Shown one piece after another: positions 43,239 to 50,865 of a stretch of 64,000 nt of DNA. The stretch is from Bradyrhizobium arachidis. GTDB taxonomy: Bacteria; Pseudomonadota; Alphaproteobacteria; Rhizobiales; Xanthobacteraceae. Below the pieces are notes generated by a model. It did not search any database. It had not been told where the DNA came from and worked only from the letters and a program-made list of their open reading frames with translations. The stretch covers positions 5,456,001 through 5,520,000 of the forward strand of contig NZ_CP077970.1 of the NCBI RefSeq assembly GCF_024758505.1. The letters are read 5' to 3'. The stretch's first letter is position 1; each line of letters begins with the position of its first letter. The translations under genes were made by a program, and so were the position numbers.

Positions 43239-43260
43239 CCGGGACGTAAAACCGTCCCGG
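43239..43260. repeat. Eight-base inverted repeat in the gap before the DapA-family gene's end
   Basis: CCGGGACG-TAAAAC-CGTCCCGG, a perfect stem with a six-base loop, between the YcxB-like gene start and the convergent-free end of the DapA-family gene (both minus strand). No T-run follows on either strand, so it may be a weak terminator or a binding site. Confidence 0.5.
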
Positions 43261-43285
43261 TCTCGCCACGATGACGGCGGCTGGC

Positions 43286-44194
43286 CTATTCCGCCGCCTG
43301 AAAATGCTTCGCGCCGGAGATGCCCAACCCGTCCAGCGCCTTGCGGATCGCGGCCTGCTGCGCGCTAGAGGCCTCCGGCATCGGCGCCCGCGGATAAGTC
43401 TTCGGCATGCCCTGAAGCGTCTGCGCATAGCGGGTGCAGGCCGGCAGATTGTCGGCGATGATGGCGTTCCACAAGGTCAGCAGCTTCTTGTGCAGGTCGA
43501 GCGCGCGCGGATGATCGCCCGCCTTCACCGCGTCCCACAGCGCGACGGACGCATGCGGCGCGGCCGTGAGGATCGCCGCGATCGAGCCGTGGGCCCCTAA
43601 CGTGTAGGAGGGATACATCAGCGCATCGACCGCGCTGTAGATCAGCTTGTCCGGCGCCATCATCATGAGGTCGGCGAACAGTTTGAGATCACCGGCGCTC
43701 TGCTTGACGCCGACCACCAGCGGCACCTCGGTCATGATGCGCGTGAGCAGCGCGGGCGACAGATACGACCACGGCACGACGTTGTAGATGATGATTGGCA
43801 TGCCGGTCTCATCGGCCATGGCGCGGAAGTGCGCGACCATCGCCTCCTCGTCCGGCTTGAACAGATAGTGCACCGGCGTCACCTGGAGTGCGGCGACGTT
43901 CATGTCGCGCACCAGCTTGCCGCGACGGATCGCATCGCGCGTCGAGTCCACGATGATGCCGGCGATCACGGGAATGCGGCCCTTCACGGCGTCGACGGTC
44001 GCCGCCATCAGGTCGCGATACTCTTCGTGGTCGAGTGTGTGGCCCTCGCCCGTCGAGCCGCCGGCCGCGACGCCATGCGCGCCGGCGCTGATCATCCACT
44101 CGACCTGGGGAGCAACGAGCCTGTAATCGATCTCGCCGTCCTTAGCGAACGGCGTCGTCATCGGCGGAATCACGCCGGTCGGACGCACTGTCAT
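43286..44194 (-). CDS. Dihydrodipicolinate synthase (DapA) family aldolase
   Basis: A 302-residue TIM-barrel class I aldolase or dehydratase. The Schiff-base lysine appears in V-V-G-V-K-Q-S-A-G-D near residue 165, and the Tyr of the family in I-I-Y-N-V-V-P near 137. The first signature reads G-S-T-G-E-G-H-T-L. The opening G-V-I-P-P-M-T-T-P-F is also normal. The true DapA usually lies near other lysine genes and shows a more conserved G-T-T-G-E motif, so this copy more likely acts on a keto-acid sugar or pyruvate derivative. It stands alone on the minus strand; the following 314-base gap (44195-44508) shows no gene. Confidence 0.88.
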   Translation of the reverse strand: MTVRPTGVIPPMTTPFAKDGEIDYRLVAPQVEWMISAGAHGVAAGGSTGEGHTLDHEEYRDLMAATVDAVKGRIPVIAGIIVDSTRDAIRRGKLVRDMNVAALQVTPVHYLFKPDEEAMVAHFRAMADETGMPIIIYNVVPWSYLSPALLTRIMTEVPLVVGVKQSAGDLKLFADLMMMAPDKLIYSAVDALMYPSYTLGAHGSIAAILTAAPHASVALWDAVKAGDHPRALDLHKKLLTLWNAIIADNLPACTRYAQTLQGMPKTYPRAPMPEASSAQQAAIRKALDGLGISGAKHFQAAE

Positions 44195-44517
44195 GTTCTT
44201 CCCTCGCGTTTCCTCATGCCAACCCTTCGGCCTCGCTCTGTCGGCGAGTGTCCGCGGATGTGAAGCCTATCGCTTGCACGCTTCGCATCAAGGCGGCGCC
44301 TTGGCGTGGCTGCCCTGAGAGGGCGGCATGGCAGGGCCGTAACAGTACGACCGTAGTTGTCCGGCTCTGCCGCGAGGCGGGAATTTTTTACAATGAGATT
44401 CGTCAATTGGAGCTGGGAAGCAGGTCAAGTCTGCAGTGGTCGCGTGGCGTCTGACCACGGTGTGGCATCCCGCTTGCATTCTCCTCGTGGTGTGAAACAG
44501 CCGAAGAGGTGAACAGA

Positions 44518-44757
44518 ATGTTTGTGACCGTCGTTGCCGTACTATGCCGACTCAGCGGAGCTGCTACCGGCAGTTGCGTCGAGGAGATCGTGACCGACAG
44601 CAACCTGTCGCCCGAGATGTCGCTGATGCAATGCGCGATCGGGGCTCAGGCGCCGCTGGCGAAATGGATGGGCGAACACCCGATCTATCGCACCAACTGG
44701 CGCATCGAGCGCTACAAGTGCGTACCGGGCCATTACGAGGTCAAAAGCCACGCCTAA
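44518..44757 (+). CDS. Small exported hypothetical protein (79 residues)
   Basis: From the ATG at 44518, preceded by GAAGAGG; a GTG nine bases earlier is possible. It begins with M-F-V-T-V-V-A-V-L-C-R-L-S-G-A-A-T-G-S-C, which can be read as a signal peptide, and has three more conserved-looking segments, with Cys in M-Q-C-A-I-G and Y-K-C-V-P-G. The W-R-I-E-R-Y-K-C pattern resembles that of several short Bradyrhizobium proteins of unknown role, but I cannot name a family. Confidence 0.6.
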   Translation: MFVTVVAVLCRLSGAATGSCVEEIVTDSNLSPEMSLMQCAIGAQAPLAKWMGEHPIYRTNWRIERYKCVPGHYEVKSHA

Positions 44758-44889
44758 ACACCCGCAAGACCAAGCTACAAGACTAGGCTAATCGAGGAAA
44801 CGCCCCGGAGGCGCCCCCTTCCCTCCGCCCGGGTTGCAGCGCCGGTTCCCATCGAGGCCGCGCCGTGTGACAACGATCACGCTTTTCCC

Positions 44890-45864
44890 TTAGGCAACCG
44901 CACGCAAAATGATCTTCCGCGCCTCGCGCCCTTCCGGCGTCGGCATCAGCGCGTAATTGTGCGGCTGGTCACGTCGCAGATGGAGCTCGACCGGCACGCC
45001 CACCGCCCGCGCGCGCTCGGCCAGATCGACGCTATCGGGGTAGAGCAGATCGCGCGTCCCGGCGAAGATCAGCATCGGCGCGAGCGAACGGAAGGCGCCG
45101 TTCAGGGGGCTGACGAAGGGATGGCCGACATCGAGTTCGCCGGCATAGAGGCGTCCGGCCTCTGTCATCCCCGGGATGTCCTGGATCGGGTCTCGCACCG
45201 CGATCGCCACCTGCTCCGGACGGCTGATCGATGCATCGGCCGCGGGCGAGATCAGCACCATGCGGTCCGGTTGCCGATGCCCGCGATCGCGCAGCCATTG
45301 GCAGGCGGCCAGCGCAAGGCCGGCGCCGGCCGAGTTGCCGACCACCGTGACCCCCGCGGAGCCGGCATCCTCCAGCAGCATTCGCAACAGCTCGGCCGTC
45401 GCCGGCACGATGTCTTTCGCCGTCGCCCCGGGGGCAAGCGGATAGATCGGAACGACGCAAACGACGCGCGCCTCTCGCGTCATCTGACCGACGAAGCGCC
45501 AATGCGCCGGCACGATCTCGTTGATGAAGCCGCCGCCATGCAGGAACATGACGTAATTGCGGCCCTCGTAGCCCGAAGACGGCGCCGTGTAATAGACCGG
45601 CCACCCTCCCATCTTGGTCAGGGTCACCTCGACGCCGCGCCCGAGCCCCTTCGGCTCACACGAGGCCGGCTGCAATGCGAGCTTGCGCACATGCGCTTGC
45701 ACGGCCTCGGCCGAGGCAAGCTGTGTCTTGAATGGCAGCAGCCGCAGAGCTGCGTTGAAGCAGCGGCTCTGCAGGCTCGGTGCCGGATCGCGCGGCGGCG
45801 GCGCCCCCAGCACGCGACCGCCGGGGCAAAACTGCAAGGCCGACACGATCTTTGCAACGCTCAT
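44890..45864 (-). CDS. Alpha/beta hydrolase of the hormone-sensitive lipase family
   Basis: 324 residues. The oxyanion-hole motif is F-L-H-G-G-G-F-I near residue 127, the nucleophile is in V-V-G-N-S-A-G-A-G near 175, the Asp in F-A-G-T-R-D-L-L near 270 and the His in Q-P-H-N-Y-A near 304. This is a complete HSL-type catalytic set, so it should hydrolyse short-chain esters. The gene is divergent from a TetR gene 123 bases away and the shared gap has inverted half-sites, so it is probably under that regulator. Confidence 0.9.
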   Translation of the reverse strand: MSVAKIVSALQFCPGGRVLGAPPPRDPAPSLQSRCFNAALRLLPFKTQLASAEAVQAHVRKLALQPASCEPKGLGRGVEVTLTKMGGWPVYYTAPSSGYEGRNYVMFLHGGGFINEIVPAHWRFVGQMTREARVVCVVPIYPLAPGATAKDIVPATAELLRMLLEDAGSAGVTVVGNSAGAGLALAACQWLRDRGHRQPDRMVLISPAADASISRPEQVAIAVRDPIQDIPGMTEAGRLYAGELDVGHPFVSPLNGAFRSLAPMLIFAGTRDLLYPDSVDLAERARAVGVPVELHLRRDQPHNYALMPTPEGREARKIILRAVA

Positions 45865-45937
45865 GGTGCGTCCCCGCCTGGCTCGATATCGACGCGGCGA
45901 CGAAGAGGCTTGCCGACCCGCCGCGACTGTTCGATAT

Positions 45938-45972
45938 AATGCGAGCGATCACTCGCTTTTTCTACTCGCATT
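45938..45972. promoter_or_regulatory. Likely TetR operator between the HSL-family and TetR genes
   Basis: AATGCGAG at 45938-45945 is the inverse of CTCGCATT at 45965-45972, and a further CTCGC half-site lies at 45952-45956. The three GCGAG-type half-sites lie just before the TetR start and could bind two dimers. Inferred only from symmetry and position. Confidence 0.5.
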
Positions 45973-45987
45973 CGAAAGTGCTGGGAC

Positions 45988-46611
45988 ATGGCCCGAAAGC
46001 CGCCGACAAAACCCCGGAAAAATGCCTCGCAGGCGCGCTCGCGCGCGACGGTCGACGCCCTGGTCGAGGCGACCGCTCGCATTCTGGTCCGGGAAGGTTT
46101 TGAGAAAGCTGGCACCAACCGGATCGCCGAGGTCGCCGGCGTCAGCGTCGGCTCGCTCTACCAGTATTTTCCGAGCAAGGAGGCGCTCGTCGCCGCCGTG
46201 ATCGATCGTCACAACCGGGAGATCATGGCCCTCGTCCGCGCAGCGCTCACTGAAGTCGCCGACATGCCGATCGAGACAGCGGTGCGCCGGCTCGTCACCG
46301 TGGCGATCGAGGCCCATCGGATCGACCCGAAGCTGCACCGCGTGCTCGCCGAGCAGATCCCGCGCACCGGACAGCTCGCCGACGTGGAAGCCTTCAATCG
46401 CGAGGTCCACACGCTCGTGCGCGCCTATCTCGAGAGCCGCCGCAGGGAGATGCGCAAGATCGATCCGGCGCTGGCAACCTTCATCTGCGTCAGCGCGATC
46501 GAGGCGATCGCCCACAACACGGTGCTGAACCAGGCCGAGATGCTGTCGGACAAGATGGTCAGGACGTTGGTGGACGAGGCGACGCGGATGGTGGTGGGGT
46601 ACTTGAGGTAG
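45988..46611 (+). CDS. TetR/AcrR family transcriptional regulator
   Basis: 207 residues. The N-terminal helix-turn-helix reads I-A-E-V-A-G-V-S-V-G-S-L-Y-Q-Y-F-P-S-K-E-A-L, the standard TetR form, preceded by a basic tail. The C-terminal ligand-binding part (about 75-205) is helical. It is divergent from the HSL-family hydrolase gene with a likely shared operator, so it probably represses that gene until a ligand binds. Confidence 0.92.
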   Translation: MARKPPTKPRKNASQARSRATVDALVEATARILVREGFEKAGTNRIAEVAGVSVGSLYQYFPSKEALVAAVIDRHNREIMALVRAALTEVADMPIETAVRRLVTVAIEAHRIDPKLHRVLAEQIPRTGQLADVEAFNREVHTLVRAYLESRRREMRKIDPALATFICVSAIEAIAHNTVLNQAEMLSDKMVRTLVDEATRMVVGYLR

Positions 46612-46635
46612 GCCTGGCGCCGCTACCCCGCACGC

Positions 46636-46911
46636 CTATGCCTTCGGTTCATCACGGGCTAAAGGTCGCCAATCAGCCGCCCTTGGTCTAGCCCACGAGC
46701 ACGGGATTGAGCCGGAGTAGCGTTCGCTCACTGCCAGCGAGATTGCGACCGCAGGGGACAGACCGGACTGAAGCACCTCGGATTGTCTTGCGTGCCTGCA
46801 AATGGCTTGCGCCAATGACGCTTGCTGCACGAGTTCCAGCCGAAGTCGCTCCGCCTCGCGTAGAGCGGCATCGACACGTGCAAACAGGGGATCGTGCGAT
46901 GAACCGTGCAT
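46636..46911 (-). CDS. Uncertain small ORF (91 residues)
   Basis: The first half looks protein-like, with an amphipathic helix F-A-R-V-D-A-A-L-R-E-A-E-R-L-R-L-E-L-V. The second half is less convincing, and no ribosome site is clear. The stretch 46612-47067 holds nothing else that I can support. Many short helical proteins of this kind occur in Bradyrhizobium accessory regions. Confidence 0.3.
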   Translation of the reverse strand: MHGSSHDPLFARVDAALREAERLRLELVQQASLAQAICRHARQSEVLQSGLSPAVAISLAVSERYSGSIPCSWARPRAADWRPLARDEPKA

Positions 46912-47067
46912 TGCGGTCCAACACAGCTTCGGCGAGCTAGTTCCATGCCCCGAGGAACAATGCGAACCGCCGCCCGTTGCCTGACATCACCGGCCAAGGC
47001 TCGTCCGTAGGCGTCGGTGGCTGAGAGACCAAGCGCGCTCCCGCCTGCAAGGGCAAGGGAGCTGCCG

Positions 47068-47295
47068 ATGCCAGACAACCCCCATATTCACTCCGTCCAT
47101 AGTCATGCGTCCGAAATCGCGGAGCAAAACGCGTTCATGCGCGCGGTCATCAGAAAAGCGATGGAGATTCTTAGGGCTCCAGTCCCCGACACATTCCTCG
47201 GGCGCAAGACGCAGGAACCATTTCCTGCAGAAGACCCGATAGAACGCCCGGAGATTCAGAACCTCATTCACAGCGAGCTACAGCCATCCAGATAG
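47068..47295 (+). CDS. Small hypothetical protein (75 residues)
   Basis: From the ATG at 47068, preceded by AAGGGAG. The opening M-P-D-N-P-H-I-H-S-V-H-S-H is His-rich, four His in 11 residues. It continues with a helix A-F-M-R-A-V-I-R-K-A-M-E-I-L and an acidic tail. No signal or membrane part. No known family. It is the first of a row of short genes before tRNA-Pro. Confidence 0.55.
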   Translation: MPDNPHIHSVHSHASEIAEQNAFMRAVIRKAMEILRAPVPDTFLGRKTQEPFPAEDPIERPEIQNLIHSELQPSR

Positions 47296-47331
47296 CAAGC
47301 CTCAGTCGGCCGCCACTTTCCGCGAAACCTT

Positions 47332-47562
47332 TTAGCGTTGCCGCAGCGACAAGAGCCGATGCCGGTCTTGCTGACGCTGCCGCTGGTTCTCGCGCATTGT
47401 TTCGAGTTCAGCCTCGGCGCTGCTGGCATCCTGGCGTTGCCGCTTCAAGTCAAGGATCAGCGCCTCCTGCTGCGCCAGCCTCCGCTCAGCTTCAACGACA
47501 TCGAGCTCCAGCTTCCTCAATTCATCATAGAGAGCATCGTCAAACATGACCGGCACCTTCAT
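47332..47562 (-). CDS. Small coiled-coil protein (76 residues)
   Basis: Starting at the ATG at 47562 (M-K-V-P-V-M-F-D-D); a second ATG at 47547 would be five residues shorter. Almost the whole chain is charged coiled-coil with repeated Leu/Ala heptads: L-R-K-L-E-L-D-V-V-E-A-E-R-R-L-A-Q-Q-E-A-L. The tail is Gln/Arg-rich (R-Q-R-Q-Q-D-R-H-R). Probably a dimeric helix or protein partner. No known family. Confidence 0.5.
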   Translation of the reverse strand: MKVPVMFDDALYDELRKLELDVVEAERRLAQQEALILDLKRQRQDASSAEAELETMRENQRQRQQDRHRLLSLRQR

Positions 47563-47726
47563 CCTGCACAACGGCAGCAGGAAACGGCTCCGGCACAACC
47601 ATAAATGCCAGGGCCGTTGGAAGTTGCTTCGTTTTGTTTGGCCCCGCTAAACCTTCGTATGCTGGGACACCTGACGGAACTAATCTAAATTGTACGTTAG
47701 TAGCCCTCAGCGGGAGACCTCCAGTG

Positions 47727-47888
47727 ATGGAGACGATCATGGAGCAAAAAGAGCGATTGCAGCTCTTGTCCGCAGATGAGCTGTGGTCCTTGCGGGAAGA
47801 CGTCGACTCGAAGCTGGCCACGATCATCCTCAAGCGAAAGAGCATGCTCGAAGAGCGCCTGGAGCAATTGCGGCGGCGCCAGTCGTAA
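47727..47888 (+). CDS. Short H-NS-like N-terminal domain protein (53 residues)
   Basis: After GGGAGACC. The chain reads S-A-D-E-L-W-S-L-R-E-D-V-D-S-K-L-A and then R-K-S-M-L-E-E-R-L-E-Q-L-R-R-R. This fits the N-terminal oligomerisation part of H-NS-family nucleoid proteins (pattern S-x-x-E-L-W-x-L and L-E-x-R-L-x-x-L), but it stops before the linker and the DNA-binding T-W-A/S-G-x-G-x-x-P part. No clear continuation is seen in other frames behind the stop. It could be a truncated gene, or an intentionally short partner that poisons full-length H-NS oligomers. Confidence 0.55.
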   Translation: METIMEQKERLQLLSADELWSLREDVDSKLATIILKRKSMLEERLEQLRRRQS

Positions 47889-48041
47889 CGCGCTCGGTCG
47901 AGCGGCCGTATCGGGGAAGCCTCGGAAGAATCCTAGACTTCCCACTCGCGGATTCACAAATGTTGTAGCCGGAACGCTCGTCGCCGGGGAAACTCGACAG
48001 TCCGGGGAGTGCCTCCTTGTTCGAAAGCTTCGAAACCCCGG

Positions 48042-48076
48042 AAAGGGCCGCTGATACTCCAGGCAGCGGCCCTTTT
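48042..48076 (+). terminator. Rho-independent terminator behind the H-NS-like gene
   Basis: A perfect twelve-base stem AAAGGGCCGCTG / CAGCGGCCCTTT with a ten-base loop and a final T, 150 bases after the H-NS-like stop. The A-run on its left side would allow termination in the other direction too. The stretch 48077-48345 shows no gene. Confidence 0.75.
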
Positions 48077-48345
48077 GCTCGACCCGCATTCGGGTCGGTG
48101 CCGACATAGCTTTGAACGCGGGTCAGTTGGAGTTGTGCGTATGGCCTCGCCCTCGATCATCCCCGAACGACCGGCTAGACAAGGACTTTTACCTCGTCCT
48201 GGAAGACTTCCGCACCGGCGCCGCCTTTCGCGATACCGAATATCGATTTGCTCACACCCACGACCGGCAGTAGCTCAGGGCCGTCCTTCGATAATTTGCA
48301 GACTGCCGCGAGCACCGCTTTGATGCGCCATGCGGCCGGTCAAGA

Positions 48346-48540
48346 TCAACTTCGGCGACATGCGCGGCTCACCCGTCCGCGATCTCCTCGTGTTTTACCA
48401 AGTGCCCTTTGGCGCGCCCTGCCAAGCCTTCTTTGCTCCGCCTTGAGCACGCGGTCTCGAAGATTTTCCAGTTCGGAAAGCTCAGAAGCGAGCGCATCGA
48501 GGTGCCGGCGCAAAATACCGGCGCGATCCAAATTACTCAT
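48346..48540 (-). CDS. Small helical protein (64 residues)
   Basis: Starts at the ATG at 48540 after AGAGG. The first 35 residues are a charged helix, M-S-N-L-D-R-A-G-I-L-R-R-H-L then L-A-S-E-L-S-E-L-E-N-L-R-D-R-V-L-K; the rest is Arg-rich and could bind nucleic acid. Similar in style to the coiled-coil protein at 47.4 kb. No known family. Confidence 0.45.
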   Translation of the reverse strand: MSNLDRAGILRRHLDALASELSELENLRDRVLKAEQRRLGRARQRALGKTRGDRGRVSRACRRS

Positions 48541-48804
48541 GGTACGCCTCTACTAAAATACCTAGGTCAAAAATGGCGCGATACGCGAAAACCCAAATAG
48601 CGCAACTCAGACGATTGCAGGTCAGGCGACCTGATGCAACGCGTCAATAATCCTGACAGAAGTCGGTGTTCCCCAAAAATAAACAAGAAACGGCCCGGCA
48701 TCTCTGGGGCTTGGGGCTGGAAAAAGACGCCGGAGCCGATTTCGAGGCCAAGCGTGGGTCGGTCGCCAGGCCGTTCCAGACTAGCAAAGAATAAACGATT
48801 TGCA

Positions 48805-48862
48805 CCATTTAATTTTGATTTAAATTATATTTATTCAGCAGATTTATTTTGTTGCTCTAACG
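48805..48862. other. Sharply AT-rich patch
   Basis: About 58 bases that are nearly all A and T in the first two-thirds (TTTAATTTTGATTTAAATTA and on), unlike the GC-rich surroundings. It lies directly before the DNA ligase relic. It may mark a junction of foreign DNA or an H-NS-type binding site. No gene is seen in 48541-48872. Confidence 0.6.
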
Positions 48863-48872
48863 ACGTTGTTCC

Positions 48873-49094
48873 CGATTCGTAAAGTGCGCCCTTCTAGTCG
48901 GTGCGCGCGCGGACGGAATCACCTTGGCGCCGTTCGAGCGCGGCGAGATCGGGACAGACCTATTCCGCGCGGCTTGCCGCATGGGCCTCGGGGGTCTGGT
49001 CTCAAAGCACCGCGATCGACCTGACCGCGGTGGCCGACAGAAGCACTGGATCAAGGTGAAGAACCGCAGCCATCCAGCAATGGAGAGCGAGCTG
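48873..49094 (+). pseudogene. Relic of an ATP-dependent DNA ligase gene
   Basis: The frame reads A-D-G-I-T-L-A-P-F-E-R-G-E-I-G-T-D-L-F-R, then M-G-L-G-G-L-V-S-K, then K-H-W-I-K-V-K-N. These match the end of the adenylation domain of LigC/LigD-type ligases: motif IV (E-G-L/I-V-S-K, here with Gly for the first Glu) and motif V (W-x-K-V-K). The catalytic Lys motif, the rest of the adenylation domain and the OB fold are missing, and no start codon with a ribosome site is seen, so this is a remnant. Confidence 0.65.
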
Positions 49095-49135
49095 CAGGGT
49101 GGCCTACAGGCCAGGCGCCGAGCGGCCCAGCCTGT

Positions 49136-49354
49136 TCACGCTGACGAGGCGCCATCGATATGCGAAACGCCGACGTTTTCGCAGATCGAGACGAACGCCC
49201 TCTTCGCCTCAGCGCCCTCAAAGCAAAATCGTGTGCCTTGGACTCCGCGCTCGATCCACCAGTCGACTTCGTTTGCCCGCGAAATGCGGGACGCCTCTCC
49301 GCGCAACTGATCCAATTGCCTTCCATAGGCCCGAACGATCACACAATTTGTCAT
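49136..49354 (-). CDS. Small hypothetical protein (72 residues)
   Basis: From the ATG at 49354, after GGGGGGATTAGAGA. The sequence M-T-N-C-V-I-V-R-A-Y-G-R-Q-L-D-Q-L-R opens with a strand and continues with A-N-E-V-D-W-W-I-E-R-G, so it looks like a folded alpha/beta protein. The terminal part (F-V-S-I-C-E-N-V-G-V-S-H) has a second Cys. No family recognised. On the minus strand behind the DNA ligase relic and ahead of the zinc-ribbon gene. Confidence 0.5.
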   Translation of the reverse strand: MTNCVIVRAYGRQLDQLRGEASRISRANEVDWWIERGVQGTRFCFEGAEAKRAFVSICENVGVSHIDGASSA

Positions 49355-49388
49355 TCTCTAATCCCCCCAAAAGAAAGCGCTGTTCTAA

Positions 49389-49640
49389 CTAGCCCTGAAC
49401 GCAAGTGTCCTTCCGACTGCTCATCGCGCACGCGCGGTGAGCTATCCCTTCGAAACGCCAGAAAGTCACAGAGTCGGTCGCTCCGCAGCGATCGCACGTC
49501 AATCGCTCCTGGCCGAGCATGTAGCGCCCGCGGATCGCGGAAGCGGCATTCTTGCAAGATGGACAAATCAACAAAAAATTGCGCATACGCCAGCGCATCA
49601 CCAGACCGCCCAACACCTTCGAGGCCCCTTCGTGAATCAC
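49389..49640 (-). CDS. Zinc-ribbon protein (up to 83 residues)
   Basis: Two Cys pairs, C-P-S-C-K and C-D-R-C-G, about 22 residues apart, form a typical zinc ribbon. The surroundings R-N-F-L-L-I-C-P-S-C and R-L-T-C-D-R-C-G-A-T-D-S-V look like the short zinc-ribbon proteins common in alphaproteobacteria. The C-terminal tail has two further Cys (A-C-A-M and T-C-V-Q-G). The start could be the ATG at 49640 or one at 49598. Its target, nucleic acid or a protein, is not known. Confidence 0.55.
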   Translation of the reverse strand: MIHEGASKVLGGLVMRWRMRNFLLICPSCKNAASAIRGRYMLGQERLTCDRCGATDSVTFWRFEGIAHRACAMSSRKDTCVQG

Positions 49641-49776
49641 GTAACTCGCTGAGGAGGAGCGTAGCGAAACTTTGCACGCCTGAATGTTCGATCGCGAACA
49701 CAGGAACCGCCCTGCTCCAGGGCATGATGGCGTCCTTTCCGGGAGCTGCTAGGCTAGGCCCAACTGCGAGAGAGCG

Positions 49777-50187
49777 ATGAGCGATGACGCGAAAGATTCA
49801 GGCCTTGCGGCGCTGATCAGCAGCATTTTTGCTCCGTCCGCCACCACGCCTCCGGCGCCGGAGACGCCTCAAACACTCCAAGAGAAGCCCGTGACCGCGG
49901 CAGCGCCACCTGCGAAGCCAGTCGCTCCCTTGTCCGCCGACGGCCCCGATGGGAAACGAGCGCGACTGCCCGCTGTGGCGATCGCCGACCTCGTCCTTGG
50001 TGAGCTTCGCAAAGTTGATGGCTTTCCGAAATCCGGAGTCTCGATCACCGTTTACGGAAGTCGACCTTGGAACGCCATGATCAGGTTCGCACCATTCTCG
50101 ACCACTTCCCAAGACGCGACACGCCTGCGGCGGGCTTTGCCCGACATCGTCTTCAGGCTTCGGCAATATGTCGACCTCGAAAATTAG
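49777..50187 (+). CDS. Hypothetical protein (136 residues)
   Basis: The first 65 residues are low-complexity, rich in Ala, Pro and Thr (E-T-P-Q-T-L-Q-E-K-P-V). The second half looks folded: V-A-I-A-D-L-V-L-G-E-L-R-K-V-D-G-F-P and V-S-I-T-V-Y-G-S-R-P-W-N-A-M-I-R-F. No signal peptide. I know no family. In 50188-50692 no gene is convincing; ORFs there are short and of low quality, and one overlaps the tRNA. Confidence 0.55.
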   Translation: MSDDAKDSGLAALISSIFAPSATTPPAPETPQTLQEKPVTAAAPPAKPVAPLSADGPDGKRARLPAVAIADLVLGELRKVDGFPKSGVSITVYGSRPWNAMIRFAPFSTTSQDATRLRRALPDIVFRLRQYVDLEN

Positions 50188-50637
50188 GTTCTGCCGACCA
50201 AGACCGCGCGACTGAAGTCGAAGGCGTACGGTCGCCGAACCCCGTTGTCGTCGATCGACAGATAGTCGCCGAAGTGACGGTCGACGTTTCCGGGGAAACA
50301 TATCCAGCGCGCAAAATCCGCGAGAGGACGCCCGCCAGACCGCTGATCCGCATTGCCGCATTCGAAGCGGACGGCGTCATCAAATAAGAACGGGTGAGAA
50401 TGTCATCGACGACCCCGGCGATACGAGGCGATCCAAAAAGGATGTCACCGTTCAACCGCTTAGGACAGCCGCCAGCGCCTGTAGAGTTCAAACCACAACC
50501 TGCGATGATTCCATACTACCCCCCGATTTGCCCGACGCGTCAGGTAGAATTTCGGAAGATTCGTAGTGAGTCGCGCCGCCCTCGCCGGCTACTGTGCATG
50601 GGGTTGTTTCGATGCTTTTGTCAGCCGGCCGCCAACA

Positions 50638-50662
50638 GGCGGTCGGCCGGCAACCGACCGCC
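50638..50662 (-). terminator. Stem-loop behind tRNA-Pro
   Basis: GGCGGTCGG / CCGACCGCC, a perfect nine-base stem with a seven-base loop, 30 bases beyond the tRNA 3' end on the tRNA's strand. There is no long T-run, so termination is only possible, not certain. Confidence 0.4.
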
Positions 50663-50692
50663 CGAAATCGACTTTGATGTTGCTTTGAATTT

Positions 50693-50770
50693 TGGTCGGA
50701 GCGAGAGGATTTGAACCTCCGACCCCTAGTCTCCCAGACTAGTGCGCTAACCGGGCTGCGCCACGCTCCG
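50693..50770 (-). tRNA. tRNA-Pro (anticodon GGG)
   Basis: 78 bases on the minus strand. The acceptor stem is CGGAGCG / CGCTCCG, the anticodon stem CTAGT / ACTAG with loop CTGGGAG (anticodon GGG), and the T-loop TTCAAAT. The CCA end is encoded. It reads proline codons CCC and CCU. It stands at the right edge of the low-density accessory stretch, at the side where integrases commonly insert, but no integrase gene or repeated tRNA tail was found. Confidence 0.95.
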
Positions 50771-50865
50771 AATGACGTTCCCTTAGCCGCGATCAGGCCG
50801 TTGCGCAAGGCGATCACACCGATCGTTTGGACCGGGAACAGGCGCCATGCGGCTACCGGGGGCGA

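Noticed and set aside
50067..50387. An ORF with a protein-like tail (V-V-V-D-R-Q-I-V-A-E-V)
   Set aside because: It overlaps the 3' part of the better-supported 49777-50187 gene, and its first half is clearly an out-of-frame reading.
50394..50714. A Pro-rich ORF running into tRNA-Pro
   Set aside because: It overlaps the tRNA and has no ribosome site or family features.
50693..50770. Active integration site at tRNA-Pro
   Set aside because: No integrase gene and no second copy of the tRNA 3' end were seen in the window; only the position is suggestive.
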